NCBI RefSeq assembly: GCF_000177195.2
Contig: NC_015953.1
Location: 5,518,001 to 5,582,000 of the forward strand
Source of the DNA: Streptomyces sp. SirexAA-E
GTDB taxonomy: Bacteria > Actinomycetota > Actinomycetes > Streptomycetales > Streptomycetaceae
Direction of reading: 5' to 3'
DNA: 64,000 bases
In this document: one piece after another, positions 24,155-32,787 of the stretch
How the letters are laid out: the number at the start of each line of letters is the position of its first letter
Position numbering within the stretch: position 1 is the first letter of the stretch
The notes under the pieces: model-generated
The model's input: only the letters and a program-made list of their open reading frames with translations
Database searches by the model: none
What the model was told of the DNA's origin: nothing
Translations under genes and position numbers: made by a program

Positions 24155-26314
24155 ATGGACAACCTGGAGCTCCGAACCGAAGCCGACGCCATCCTCGCCG
24201 AGCTCGTCGGTGACCCGGGAGGAAAGGCTCGGCTGCGCGAGGACCAGTGGCAGGCGGTGGCCGCCCTGGTGCAGGAGCGCCGGCGCGCTTTGGTGGTGCA
24301 GCGCACCGGCTGGGGGAAGTCGGCGGTGTACTTCGTCGCCACCGCTCTGCTGCGCCGGAGGGGTGCGGGCCCGACGGTGATCATCTCGCCGCTGCTGGCG
24401 CTGATGCGCAACCAGGTCGAGTCGGCGGCGCGGGCCGGTATCCAGGCGCGCACCATCAACTCGGCCAACCCGGAGGAGTGGGACACCATCTACGGGGAGG
24501 TCGAGCGCGGCGAGACCGACGTGCTCCTCGTCAGTCCCGAACGCCTCAACTCCGTCGATTTCCGTGACCAGGTACTGCCCAAGCTCGCGGCGACGACGGG
24601 TCTGCTGGTGGTGGACGAGGCGCACTGCATTTCCGACTGGGGACATGACTTCCGCCCCGACTACCGGCGGCTGCGCGCGATGCTGGCCGAGCTTCCCGCC
24701 GGTGTGCCGGTGCTGGCCACGACGGCGACCGCCAACGCCCGGGTCACCGCGGACGTGGCCGAGCAGCTGGGTACGGGCGCCGGGGAGGCACTGGTGCTGC
24801 GCGGGCCGCTGGAGAGGGAGAGCCTGCGCCTGGGTGTGGTGCGACTGCCGGACGCCGCGCACCGCCTGGCCTGGCTCGCCGAACACCTCGACGAGCTGCC
24901 GGGATCGGGCATCGTGTACACCCTCACCGTCGCAGCGGCCGAGGAGGCCACCGCCTTCCTGCGGCAGCGGGGCTTCCGGGTGGCCTCGTACACCGGGAAG
25001 ACGGAGAACGCCGACCGGTTGCAGGCCGAGGTCGACCTGCGGGAGAACCGGGTCAAGGCCCTGGTGGCGACATCGGCGCTGGGCATGGGATACGACAAGC
25101 CGGACCTGGGATTCGTGGTGCACCTGGGCTCGCCGTCCTCGCCGATCGCCTACTACCAGCAGGTGGGGCGTGCGGGGCGCGGTGTGGCCCATGCCGATGT
25201 ACTCCTGCTGCCCGGCAAGGAGGACGAGGCCATCTGGCGCTACTTCGCCGATACCGCGTTCCCGCCCGAGGCACAGGTCAGGCAGACGCTCGCGGCGCTG
25301 GCCGAGGCGGGACGCCCGCTGTCGGTTCCGGCCCTGGAGGCGGCGGTGGATCTTCGGCGCAGCCGGCTGGAGTCGATGCTGAAGGTGCTCGACGTCGATG
25401 GCGCCGTCAGGCGGGTGAAGGGCGGTTGGGCGGCCACGGGAGCCGAGTGGATCTACGAGGGCGAGCGCTACGCGTGGGTGGCCCGGCAGCGGGCCGCCGA
25501 ACAGCAGGCCATGCGCGACTACGCGAGCACGACCGGGTGCCGGATGGAATTCCTGCGCCGCCAGCTGGACGACGAGGGCGCGGCCCCGTGCGGCCGTTGC
25601 GACAACTGCGCGGGGCCGTGGGCGGATCCCTCCGTCTCGGCGGAGACGCTGACGGGCGCGACGAAGGAGCTGGACCGCCCCGGGGTGGAGGTCGAGCCGC
25701 GCCGCATGTGGCCTACTGGCATGCCCGCCCTGGGCATCGACCTCAAGGGGCGTATTCCGGTCAAGGAGCAGTGCTCCACCGGACGTGCGCTGGGACGGCT
25801 CTCGGACATCGGCTGGGGCAACCGGCTGCGCCCGCTGCTGGCCGACAACGCACCGGACGGGCCGGTCCCCGACGACGTCCTGGACGCCGCCGTGGCGGTC
25901 CTCGCCGACTGGGCGCGCTCCGCGGGCGGTTGGGCGTCCGGAGCCGCGGACGCCTCGGCCCGGCCGGTAGGGGTCGTCGCCGTACCGTCCCTGACCCGAC
26001 CGCATCTTGTCGGGACCCTCGCTCAGGGAATCGCTTCCGTCGGTCGGCTTCCTTACCTGGGCGCCCTGACGTACACCGGCCCTGACGGCGCGCACGCGGC
26101 ACGCCGCAGCAACTCCGCCCAGCGCCTCAAGGCGCTGTCCGGCGCCTTCGCTGTCCCCGAGGAGCTGTCCGGAGCCCTGGCCCGTACTCCCGGACCGGTG
26201 CTGCTCGTGGACGACCTCACCGACTCCGGCTGGACCCTCGCCGTCGCTGCCCGTCTGCTCCGGCAGGCAGGCGCAGAGCAGGTTCTTCCGCTGGTCCTCG
26301 CCGCGGCGGGCTGA
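24155..26314 (+). CDS. RecQ-family DNA helicase with C-terminal phosphoribosyltransferase-like domain
   Basis: 719 residues, ATG at 24155. RecQ core: Walker A TGWGKS (51-56), DEAH box in VVDEAHCISDWGHDFRPDYR, arginine-finger region QQVGRAGRG and the zinc-binding cysteines ending in CGRCDNC. Instead of an HRDC domain, the C-terminal part (about 500-719) carries a ComF/PRTase-like module with the PRPP loop VLLVDDLTDSGWTLA (682-696) and an upstream VGVVAVPSLTRPHLV. It unwinds DNA 3'-5'; the PRTase part may bind nucleotides or regulate. No strong ribosome binding site is visible, and its 5' end shares 19 bp with a site at 27056-27074. Confidence 0.9.
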   Translation: MDNLELRTEADAILAELVGDPGGKARLREDQWQAVAALVQERRRALVVQRTGWGKSAVYFVATALLRRRGAGPTVIISPLLALMRNQVESAARAGIQARTINSANPEEWDTIYGEVERGETDVLLVSPERLNSVDFRDQVLPKLAATTGLLVVDEAHCISDWGHDFRPDYRRLRAMLAELPAGVPVLATTATANARVTADVAEQLGTGAGEALVLRGPLERESLRLGVVRLPDAAHRLAWLAEHLDELPGSGIVYTLTVAAAEEATAFLRQRGFRVASYTGKTENADRLQAEVDLRENRVKALVATSALGMGYDKPDLGFVVHLGSPSSPIAYYQQVGRAGRGVAHADVLLLPGKEDEAIWRYFADTAFPPEAQVRQTLAALAEAGRPLSVPALEAAVDLRRSRLESMLKVLDVDGAVRRVKGGWAATGAEWIYEGERYAWVARQRAAEQQAMRDYASTTGCRMEFLRRQLDDEGAAPCGRCDNCAGPWADPSVSAETLTGATKELDRPGVEVEPRRMWPTGMPALGIDLKGRIPVKEQCSTGRALGRLSDIGWGNRLRPLLADNAPDGPVPDDVLDAAVAVLADWARSAGGWASGAADASARPVGVVAVPSLTRPHLVGTLAQGIASVGRLPYLGALTYTGPDGAHAARRSNSAQRLKALSGAFAVPEELSGALARTPGPVLLVDDLTDSGWTLAVAARLLRQAGAEQVLPLVLAAAG

Positions 26315-26794
26315 GGCGTATCCGGCAGACGCCGGCCGGGCTGGCGCCTGGCCTGCTGGGCCCACGCCGGTGTGACACCGTCCACGATCTATCGCCGCTG
26401 GGGCGACCTCCAGGAACTCCTGTCCGACGTCGCGGTCGAACGGCTGCGCCCGGAGACGGATCCCGCCGACCTCGGCAGCCTGCGGGCCGACCTCGACACG
26501 TGGGCGGAGCAGTTCCTCGACGAGATGTCCTCTCCGCCCGGACACGCGTACATCAGGGACGCACTCCTCGGTGATCCGGACGGCACCAACGCCAGGCAGT
26601 GCTCCGCCTACGCCGCGGAACAGATCGATGCCGTACTGAACCGCGCGGTGCGGCGTGGAGAGGCGGTGCCCGACACGGAGAGGGTGATCGACCGGGTCGT
26701 GGCGCCGATGGTGTACGGCATCCTCTTCCGCCCCGGGCGACTGGACGCCGAGTACGCACGCGAACTCGTGGCGAACGCCCTCGCCCGGACCTGA
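26315..26794 (+). pseudogene. 5'-truncated TetR-family regulator
   Basis: The frame after the recQ stop encodes AGVTPSTIYRRWGDL, the recognition part of a TetR HTH, and then a complete TetR C-terminal domain (about residues 20-140 of the remaining frame). The first 25-30 residues of the HTH are missing: the only start available is GTG 26372, inside the HTH (V of AGVTP), and no ribosome binding site is visible. It is either a relic or is expressed from an unseen start. It lies in the same eroded patch as the enolase relic. Confidence 0.7.
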
Positions 26795-27107
26795 CGGACG
26801 CGCGAGCCCTGTTCGGACGAGGGCCAGGGCCACGTCGACGGGTGCCCGCTCCACTGCCTCGGCGCGCCACGTCTCAGGCCGGTCGACAGGGAGCAGCCGT
26901 CCTGTCCGGCGACGCCGCCCGGCTTCCCGCGGAGGGCGTGATCGCCGTAATAAGCGCTCCAGCAGGCCTCGGAGCGGGGCCGATGACGCCCTTCGCCGGC
27001 CTGCGAAACGGACTTCGACGGGCCGCCACCTGTGCTCGGTACGCTCTGTTTCGGTCATGCCCCCATGCAACCCGTTGTCGGCGGTGAACCGCCAGCGACC
27101 GCCTCTG
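26795..27107. other. Gene-poor stretch with a short minus-strand reading frame
   Basis: No convincing gene. A minus-strand frame starts at ATG 27058 (MTETERTEHRWRPVEVRF) and reads about 23 plausible residues before turning into low-quality sequence, so it may be the relic of a small protein gene. Its start region (27056-27074) is an inverted copy of the 19 bp around the recQ start. Confidence 0.4.
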
Positions 27108-27131
27108 CCTGTGGATAACGTTATCCACAGG
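27108..27131. promoter_or_regulatory. Perfect 24-bp palindrome made of two DnaA boxes
   Basis: CCTGTGGATAAC and GTTATCCACAGG form a perfect palindrome. It contains two inverted copies of TTATCCACA (27110-27118 and 27121-27129), the E. coli consensus DnaA box, 2 bp apart. It lies 37 bp upstream of the DUF4192 start. It could bind DnaA, or be the operator of an unknown dimeric repressor of that gene. Confidence 0.6.
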
Positions 27132-27168
27132 GGTCGCGGAAATCGGCGGCTCGCGGGACGGTCATCCC

Positions 27169-28542
27169 ATGAACAAGCATCCTGAATCCGCCGAACCGAC
27201 CGACGAGCACCAAATCACCCTGCGAGGTCCCGCCGAACTGGCCGACGCCCTCCCGTACCTGATGGGTTTTCACCCGAACGACAGCGTGGTCATGGTGGCT
27301 CTGCACGGCGGCCGGGGCCGCTTCGGCGGGCGGCTGAGGGTGGGCATCCCCCCGGTGCCGGCCGAGTGGGCACCGGTCGCGGATCAGCTCGCCCAATGCC
27401 TCATCTCGGGCAGCGAGCGGCGCGACTCGCGCCCCGACGCGATCATCGCTTTCCTCTGTCAGGATCCCGCCGAGGGCGAGAGCCCCAGTCAGGTCATGGA
27501 ACGCCTGCGGCCGTTCGCACAGAGCCTGCGCACGGCCTGCGGAGCACGTGACGTGCCCGTGCTCGAAGCGCTCTGCATCTCCGACGGCCGCTACTGGTCC
27601 TACTGCTGCCCCGACGAGCGCTGCTGCCCCGCCGAGGGGAATCCGCTGGCGCTGCCCGGCACCACCGTCATGGCCGCAGCGGCCGCCTACGCGGGCATTC
27701 AGGTGCGCGGGTCACTGCGCGACATGGAGGCGCGCCTCGAGCCCTTGGGCACCCCTGCGGCACAGGAGCAGGAGCGGGCACTCGACTCGGCGGGGGCCAG
27801 ACTGGTCTCCCAGATCCTCGACGTCCAAGGCCGGCGCCACGTGGCCGAGGAGACCCTCGCGCTGGCACGCAAGCTCATCGAACGCCTCGCGCAGGCACCG
27901 GCGGCCCGGCCGGGGGAGTCGGACGCCGGGGACGACCGGCTCATCGAGGCGGACGAGGCCGCCGCGGTCATCCTCGGCCTCCAGGACCGGGAGACCAGGG
28001 ACAGGGCGGCCGAATGGATGGAGGGGAGCGAAGCGGTGGGCGCCCTGCGACTCTGGCGCGCACTCGCCCGCCGATGTGTCGGCCCGTACGTGGAGCACTC
28101 CGCCGCACCGCTCGCCCTGGCGGGCTGGGTCTCCTGGTCCACCGGTGACGAGCCCGGCGCCCGGGTCGCGCTGGGTCTGGCGCTCCGGGCGGACCCCGAC
28201 TACACCTTCGCGCAGCTGCTGCACCAGGCGTGCAACGAAGGGCTGGATGCCGAGACACTGCGCCGCTGCTTGCGTGGTGAGCGCGGTCTGCGGGCCGCTC
28301 GCGGTGACAGTGCTCTCGAGGGACCCGTCGGCTCTGGGCAGCCCGCTCGACCTCCACTTCCCCGCCGACGAACGGCACGCGTTCCGGCCGCGCGGGAGAA
28401 GAGGGTGGCCCGGGAGACGGCCCCGGCGTCCGTCCCGGCCGCGTCCGGCCCGGGCACCTCCCACCCGCGGTCGCCCGCGACCCGGAGGCGGACCCGTGGA
28501 TATCGGGTGCAGAGCCGACGGCCCATGCGGAACGGCCGCTGA
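27169..28542 (+). CDS. DUF4192 domain protein
   Basis: 457 residues, ATG at 27169. The N-terminal two-thirds match the actinobacterial DUF4192 family: RGPAELADALPYLMGFHPND (20-39), VVMVALHGG, the cysteine-rich WSYCCPDERCCPAEG and GTTVMAAAAAYAG. The cysteine cluster might bind metal. The C-terminal 110 residues are Arg/Pro-rich and low-complexity. Function is unknown to me; no signal peptide or membrane segment. It stands alone, with a DnaA-box palindrome 37 bp before its start and a Nudix regulator gene 190 bp downstream. Confidence 0.8.
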   Translation: MNKHPESAEPTDEHQITLRGPAELADALPYLMGFHPNDSVVMVALHGGRGRFGGRLRVGIPPVPAEWAPVADQLAQCLISGSERRDSRPDAIIAFLCQDPAEGESPSQVMERLRPFAQSLRTACGARDVPVLEALCISDGRYWSYCCPDERCCPAEGNPLALPGTTVMAAAAAYAGIQVRGSLRDMEARLEPLGTPAAQEQERALDSAGARLVSQILDVQGRRHVAEETLALARKLIERLAQAPAARPGESDAGDDRLIEADEAAAVILGLQDRETRDRAAEWMEGSEAVGALRLWRALARRCVGPYVEHSAAPLALAGWVSWSTGDEPGARVALGLALRADPDYTFAQLLHQACNEGLDAETLRRCLRGERGLRAARGDSALEGPVGSGQPARPPLPRRRTARVPAAREKRVARETAPASVPAASGPGTSHPRSPATRRRTRGYRVQSRRPMRNGR

Positions 28543-28697
28543 GGACAGGGGAGGGCCGCCCGGGCAGGTGAAGCGGAGGTGACGGGCACGGCGTGGCGAG
28601 CGGAGGCGAGAGGCGAAGCGGGGCGGCCGGGCGAAAGCGGGGGAGCGACAGCCAGGTCGGGCGGGTGGCACGCGGCGAGGCAGAGATCGCGAAGGGA

Positions 28698-28726
28698 GTG
28701 TTTATCGTCAGGAAGACGACTATGAT
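28698..28726 (+). promoter_or_regulatory. Promoter and candidate operator of the Nudix regulator gene
   Basis: TATGAT at 28721-28726 lies 6 nt before the ATG (leaderless), with a -35-like GTGTTT 17 bp upstream. Between them is the short inverted repeat TCGTC-N5-GACGA (28705-28719), placed where a repressor would block the promoter; autoregulation is typical of the NrtR family. Confidence 0.5.
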
Positions 28727-28732
28727 TTCGGC

Positions 28733-29497
28733 ATGCCGCCCTACGACCCGTCGACCTTCCCGCCCTTCGCCGTCACCGTCGACCTGGTTGTGCTCACGGT
28801 GCGTCGTCACGCGCTCTGCGCACTGGTCGTACGCCGCGGTGAGTCGCCCTTCCAAGGGAGATGGGCACTGCCGGGTGGATTCGTCAGAACCGACGAGGAC
28901 CTCGGAGCGGCCGCCGCGAGGGAACTCGCCGAGGAGACCGGGCTCTGCGCGCACGATCCGGCTGCCCCCGCCGTGGGAAACGGGGCTCACCTCGAGCAGT
29001 TGGCCACATACGGCGACCCCGGGCGCGACCCCAGGATGCGGGTTGTCAGTGTCGCGCACCTCGCGCTGGCCCCCGATCTGCCCGCACCCCGCGCCGGTGG
29101 CGACGCGAACAGTGCGCGCTGGGCGCCCGTCGGGGATCTTCTCGGCCCGGAAGGCGGCATCGGCCGGGACGGCGAAGCGCCGGCCCCGCTGGCGTTCGAC
29201 CATGCCCGCATTCTCGACGACGGAGTGGAACGCGCCCGCTCGAAGATCGAATACTCCTCGCTGGCCACGGCGTTCTGCCCGCCCGAGTTCACCGTCGGCG
29301 AGCTGCGACGGGTCTACGAGGCGGTGTGGGGTGTCGTCCTGGACCCGCGGAACTTCCACCGCAAGGTCACCGGCACGCCGGGCTTCCTGGTGCCGTCCGG
29401 CGGGACCACCACACGGCAGGGCGGTCGTCCGGCGCAGTTGTTCAGGGCGGGCTCCGCCACCGTACTCAACCCTCCGATGCTGCGCCCTGAAGTCTGA
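28733..29497 (+). CDS. NrtR-type Nudix-domain transcriptional regulator
   Basis: 254 residues. The N-terminal Nudix domain (about 10-150) has the box GGFVRTDEDLGAAAA followed by RELAEETGL; the C-terminal winged HTH (about 165-254) has FTVGELRRVYEAVWG and FHRKVTGTPGFLVP, the signature of NrtR proteins. Members sense ADP-ribose-type compounds and control NAD or sugar genes. No NAD biosynthesis gene is adjacent here, so the target is unknown. A palindrome overlaps its own promoter. Confidence 0.9.
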   Translation: MPPYDPSTFPPFAVTVDLVVLTVRRHALCALVVRRGESPFQGRWALPGGFVRTDEDLGAAAARELAEETGLCAHDPAAPAVGNGAHLEQLATYGDPGRDPRMRVVSVAHLALAPDLPAPRAGGDANSARWAPVGDLLGPEGGIGRDGEAPAPLAFDHARILDDGVERARSKIEYSSLATAFCPPEFTVGELRRVYEAVWGVVLDPRNFHRKVTGTPGFLVPSGGTTTRQGGRPAQLFRAGSATVLNPPMLRPEV

Positions 29498-29666
29498 TTG
29501 TCCGACTTTCAGTGCGGGCCCTGGCTGAATGGCCGTACCGCGTACGGCGATCAGGCAACGGAACGCCCGTAGAAGCAAAGCTGCAACAAAAGTCCGAAAT
29601 GTCGCGTTATCTTGCAGAGGTACCCCGCCCTGCCGCCGAGCGGTCTCACCCTCCGCGAGAGAAGCG

Positions 29667-31415
29667 ATGCTCCAGGCCATCGGACTCACCAGCGCCCCCG
29701 GCCGCGACCGGCCCCCCGTCGTGGACGACTTGACCTTCGAAGCCCCTCCCGGCCGCGTCACCGTGCTCCTCGGCGCGCCCGGTTCCGGCAAGACCACCGC
29801 TCTCCGGCTGATGCTCGAGCTCGAATCCGGGCGCGGCGTCACCTACTTCCGGGGGCGGCCCCTGCACCGCATCGGCCATCCCGCTCGCGAAGTCGGCGTG
29901 CTGCTCGGAGACGTGCCGGGCCACCCGGCGCGTACCGTCCGCGGCCAGCTCCGCATGCTCTGCGCGGCCGCCGGGGTTCCCGCCGTACGCGCCGACGAAC
30001 TCCTCGAGGTCGTCGGGCTGGCCGGACTCGGTGACCAGCGCATCGGAACCCTCTCGGCCGGCATGGACCGACGGCTCGGGCTCGCGTCAGCCCTCCTGGG
30101 CGATCCGCACACTCTTCTGCTCGACGAACCCGCCAAGGGGCTCTCCCCCAGGGAGAGGAGCTGGATGCACGGGCTGCTGCGTGCCCACGCGGCCGAGGGT
30201 GGCACCGTCCTGCACACCACCAGCGACCCCAAGGAGGCCGCCGTCACGGCCGACCGGGTGGTCACCATCGACGGCGGACGCCTGGTCGCCGATCAGGCGG
30301 TTGCCGACTTCTCCCGGACCCGGCTGCGTCCTCGTGTCGCTGTGCGCACACCGCACGCCGCCCGGCTGGCCGCCGTGGTCAGCCGGGAAGCGCGGGCCGC
30401 CCGTCGGCCCGTGGAAGTGGTCGCCGAGGACGGTAGTCGTCTGTCGGTCTACGGCAGCAGCTGCGCGGAGATCGGGGACGCCGCATACCGGCACGGCGTC
30501 CCCGTGCACCAACTCGCGGACGAGATCGGAGACGCGGGGCCCGTAGCCGTCCCCGCCGCGCGCATCCCGGGCAGAGCTGCACCGAGGCCGGCGTCGGCCG
30601 TGGCGATCTCGAAGCTCCCGCCCCCGATCACCGTGCGCCCCGCCCGTGGCCCGCTGCGTCCGCTCCGTTACGAACTGCGCCGCCTCTTCGGCGTCCGGAC
30701 AACCACCCTCGTCATCGCCACCGTTCTGCTGCTCTCGGGCGGTATCTCCGTCCTGCTGGCCCGTTCCGGGCGGGCGTCGCTGCCCGACCTCCTGGTCGCG
30801 TGGCCGGATCTGCTGCCCCTGCCGCCCGCCGCGTTCGGGGCCGGCCTGATCGGCGCACTCTCCTTCGGCGACGAGTACCGGTACCCGGCGCTCGCCGCCG
30901 GGCGGGGGACCGTCCCCCGACGTCTCGGGCTGCTGCTGGCGAAACTGACCGTCTCCAGCGGTGTCGCCCTGTTGCTGGCACTGCTCTCGGTGCTCGCCGA
31001 CGCCGAGGCGCTGCGCCTCGTATACGGAAAGGGCGTCGTCGGAGTTCCGGACAACGCGCTTCCCCTGGCGATGAGTTGGATCGGCCTCTCGGTGGGCTGC
31101 GCCTGGGCGGGGCTGCTCGCCGCAGGAGTCTTCCGCATGGCGGCGGCCGGCGTCGCCGCCGTCCTCGCCGTACCCGTCCTCATGGTTCCGCTGGTGCAGA
31201 AACTGCTCGCCGGGCCGTCCGCGCGTTCGATCGTCGGGCTTCCGGCCAGGCTGCGTGAACTCACCTGGCTGCAGTGGCCGTACGAGGTGGACCGGTGGGC
31301 CATGGCGGCGGTGCGCGTCGTGGCGCAGCCGGTGGGGGTGGCGCTCTCCCTGTCGTTGTCGGTCCTGATCTGTGCGTACGTGTTCACCGGCCTTCGAGGG
31401 AGAGCCCGTTGGTGA
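29667..31415 (+). CDS. ABC transporter: ATPase fused to a membrane domain
   Basis: 582 residues from ATG 29667 (weak GAGAG ribosome binding site). Residues 1-230 form an ABC ATPase: Walker A GAPGSGKTT (36-44), signature LSAGM (129-133), Walker B LLLDEP (150-155). An Ala/Pro linker follows, and residues about 340-582 hold six or so hydrophobic segments of an ABC-2-like permease. ATPase and permease are usually separate genes in this exporter family, so the fusion is notable. The gene lies directly upstream of whiH; the substrate is unknown. Confidence 0.85.
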   Translation: MLQAIGLTSAPGRDRPPVVDDLTFEAPPGRVTVLLGAPGSGKTTALRLMLELESGRGVTYFRGRPLHRIGHPAREVGVLLGDVPGHPARTVRGQLRMLCAAAGVPAVRADELLEVVGLAGLGDQRIGTLSAGMDRRLGLASALLGDPHTLLLDEPAKGLSPRERSWMHGLLRAHAAEGGTVLHTTSDPKEAAVTADRVVTIDGGRLVADQAVADFSRTRLRPRVAVRTPHAARLAAVVSREARAARRPVEVVAEDGSRLSVYGSSCAEIGDAAYRHGVPVHQLADEIGDAGPVAVPAARIPGRAAPRPASAVAISKLPPPITVRPARGPLRPLRYELRRLFGVRTTTLVIATVLLLSGGISVLLARSGRASLPDLLVAWPDLLPLPPAAFGAGLIGALSFGDEYRYPALAAGRGTVPRRLGLLLAKLTVSSGVALLLALLSVLADAEALRLVYGKGVVGVPDNALPLAMSWIGLSVGCAWAGLLAAGVFRMAAAGVAAVLAVPVLMVPLVQKLLAGPSARSIVGLPARLRELTWLQWPYEVDRWAMAAVRVVAQPVGVALSLSLSVLICAYVFTGLRGRARW

Positions 31416-31487
31416 CCGCATCGATCCGACAGAGTGATGATCGGATCGCAACTCCCTGGATGATGCGCGATTTATCCCGATAACGCG

Positions 31488-31512
31488 TCAATTGCGGGGC
31501 GAGTGCCGATCA
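31488..31512 (+). promoter_or_regulatory. Candidate WhiG-sigma promoter of whiH
   Basis: GCCGATCA at 31505-31512 closely matches the -10 element GCCGATAA of the WhiG/FliA sigma class, and TCAA lies 13 bp upstream. The spacer is about 2 bp shorter than usual. whiH is known to be WhiG-dependent in S. coelicolor, which supports the assignment. The GTG start is 64 bp downstream. Confidence 0.45.
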
Positions 31513-31575
31513 CCCTTTCGTGTGCTTTTCAGCAAAGACCTCAAGGGGCGGGTGAGCCACGCCGACAAAGGATGC

Positions 31576-32463
31576 GTGAGTACCCTTGCGCACACCATGA
31601 TGACCGCCGCCCGCTCCGCCGATTCCGGCCTCGCCGGACCGGGCGAAATCGACCGCTACCCGTACACGGAGTCGCCGGCCGGCGAGCACGCCGCCCTGCG
31701 CTCCTGGGGCGGTACCGATTCCGAGCTGGGGCGGGCCGGCCGACGCGGCGCAGCCGGCCGCGGCCGTGGACTCCACGGGCAACTCGTCCAGCAACTGGGC
31801 CAGATGATTGTTTCCGGGGATCTCGGTGCCGACCGGCCGCTCGTCCCGGAGGAGATCGGCCAGCGCTTCGAGGTCTCCCGCACCGTGGTCAGGGAGTCCC
31901 TCCGGGTACTCGAGGCCAAGGGCCTGGTCAGCGCCCGCCCCAATGTCGGTACCCGGGTCCGTCCGGTCAGTGACTGGAATCTTCTGGACCCCGACATCAT
32001 CGAATGGAGGGCCTTCGGACCTCAGCGCGACGATCAGCGCCGTGAGCTGACCGAGCTGCGGTGGACGATCGAACCGCTCGCCGCGCGGCTCGCGGCCGGT
32101 CACGGGCGTGAGGACATCCAGCAGCGCCTCGGGGACATGATCGAGATCATGGGGCACGCGATGGGGCAGGGAGACGCGATCACGTTCTCCCGCGCCGACG
32201 GGGAGTTCCACGCCCTGCTGATCCAGGCCGCCGGCAACCGCATGCTGGAGCACCTCTCCGGGATCGTGTCCGCCGCCCTCCATGTCTCCGGGGGGCCCGT
32301 CACGGGCTGCGACCGGCCCGGCGAGGCGTCGCTCGGGCACCACGCGCGCATCGTCGAGGCGCTCGCCTCGGGTGACGCCACCGGCGCCGAGACCGCCATG
32401 CGGCAGCTGCTCATGGTCCATCTGGACGTGGAGCGAGTCGTCCCGGCGCCCCGCGAGCACTGA
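31576..32463 (+). CDS. whiH: WhiH sporulation regulator (GntR family)
   Basis: 295 residues from GTG 31576 with AAAGGA upstream; the longer frame upstream (31492) is not needed. It opens with STLAHTMMTAARSADSGL, has the GntR winged HTH in about 70-130 (LVPEEIGQRFEVSRTVVRES) and a FadR-type ligand domain (IEWRAFGPQRDDQRRELTEL and onward). In S. coelicolor WhiH is needed for sporulation septation in aerial hyphae and represses its own gene. The adjacent hrdB gene follows after 324 bp, as in other streptomycetes. Confidence 0.95.
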   Translation: MSTLAHTMMTAARSADSGLAGPGEIDRYPYTESPAGEHAALRSWGGTDSELGRAGRRGAAGRGRGLHGQLVQQLGQMIVSGDLGADRPLVPEEIGQRFEVSRTVVRESLRVLEAKGLVSARPNVGTRVRPVSDWNLLDPDIIEWRAFGPQRDDQRRELTELRWTIEPLAARLAAGHGREDIQQRLGDMIEIMGHAMGQGDAITFSRADGEFHALLIQAAGNRMLEHLSGIVSAALHVSGGPVTGCDRPGEASLGHHARIVEALASGDATGAETAMRQLLMVHLDVERVVPAPREH

Positions 32464-32787
32464 GCACAGTACGGCCGGGGGTGCGCGGACCGTGTGCCGC
32501 CGGGCCAGCGGGCCCGGCGGCACAATTGTGCGGATAGATGACACCTGGTTGAGTTTGTCGCGTATGGGGTGTGACTCGGGCCACGCGAATTGGCCGTAAC
32601 ACTCCTGGAAACAGTGCGATGACTTAAGAGGTGACCGCCGCGGAAGGAATACAGCAGCCACGTAGTGCGCTGTGCAGTTCTGAGGCCAAGCCCGCGCCGT
32701 CGGCGACATCCCCAGCCGCCGGTCGTCGGTCCTAGCTCTCTCCAGAGCCGGGCCGGAAGCCGTTTCCATCGTTCCGAGAGGTTGTTC
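32464..32787 (+). other. Intergenic region carrying the hrdB promoter(s)
   Basis: No gene. A possible vegetative promoter is TTGGCC (32590-32595) with TGCGAT (32615-32620), but the 19-bp spacer makes this weak. A 10-bp palindrome CACAATTGTG lies at 32521-32530. I could not find a clean SigR-type GGGAAT-N18-GTT element, although hrdB is known to have one in S. coelicolor. Confidence 0.4.

Noticed and set aside
24139..27074. 19-bp inverted copies as ends of an insertion sequence
   Set aside because: No transposase or resolvase between them and no target-site duplication visible.
32521..32530. CACAATTGTG palindrome as WhiH operator
   Set aside because: It lies between whiH and hrdB, downstream of whiH, and 10 bp of symmetry alone is too weak to assign a binder.
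32646..32680. GGAAT as a SigR-type hrdB promoter
   Set aside because: No GTT element at the required 18-19 bp distance.
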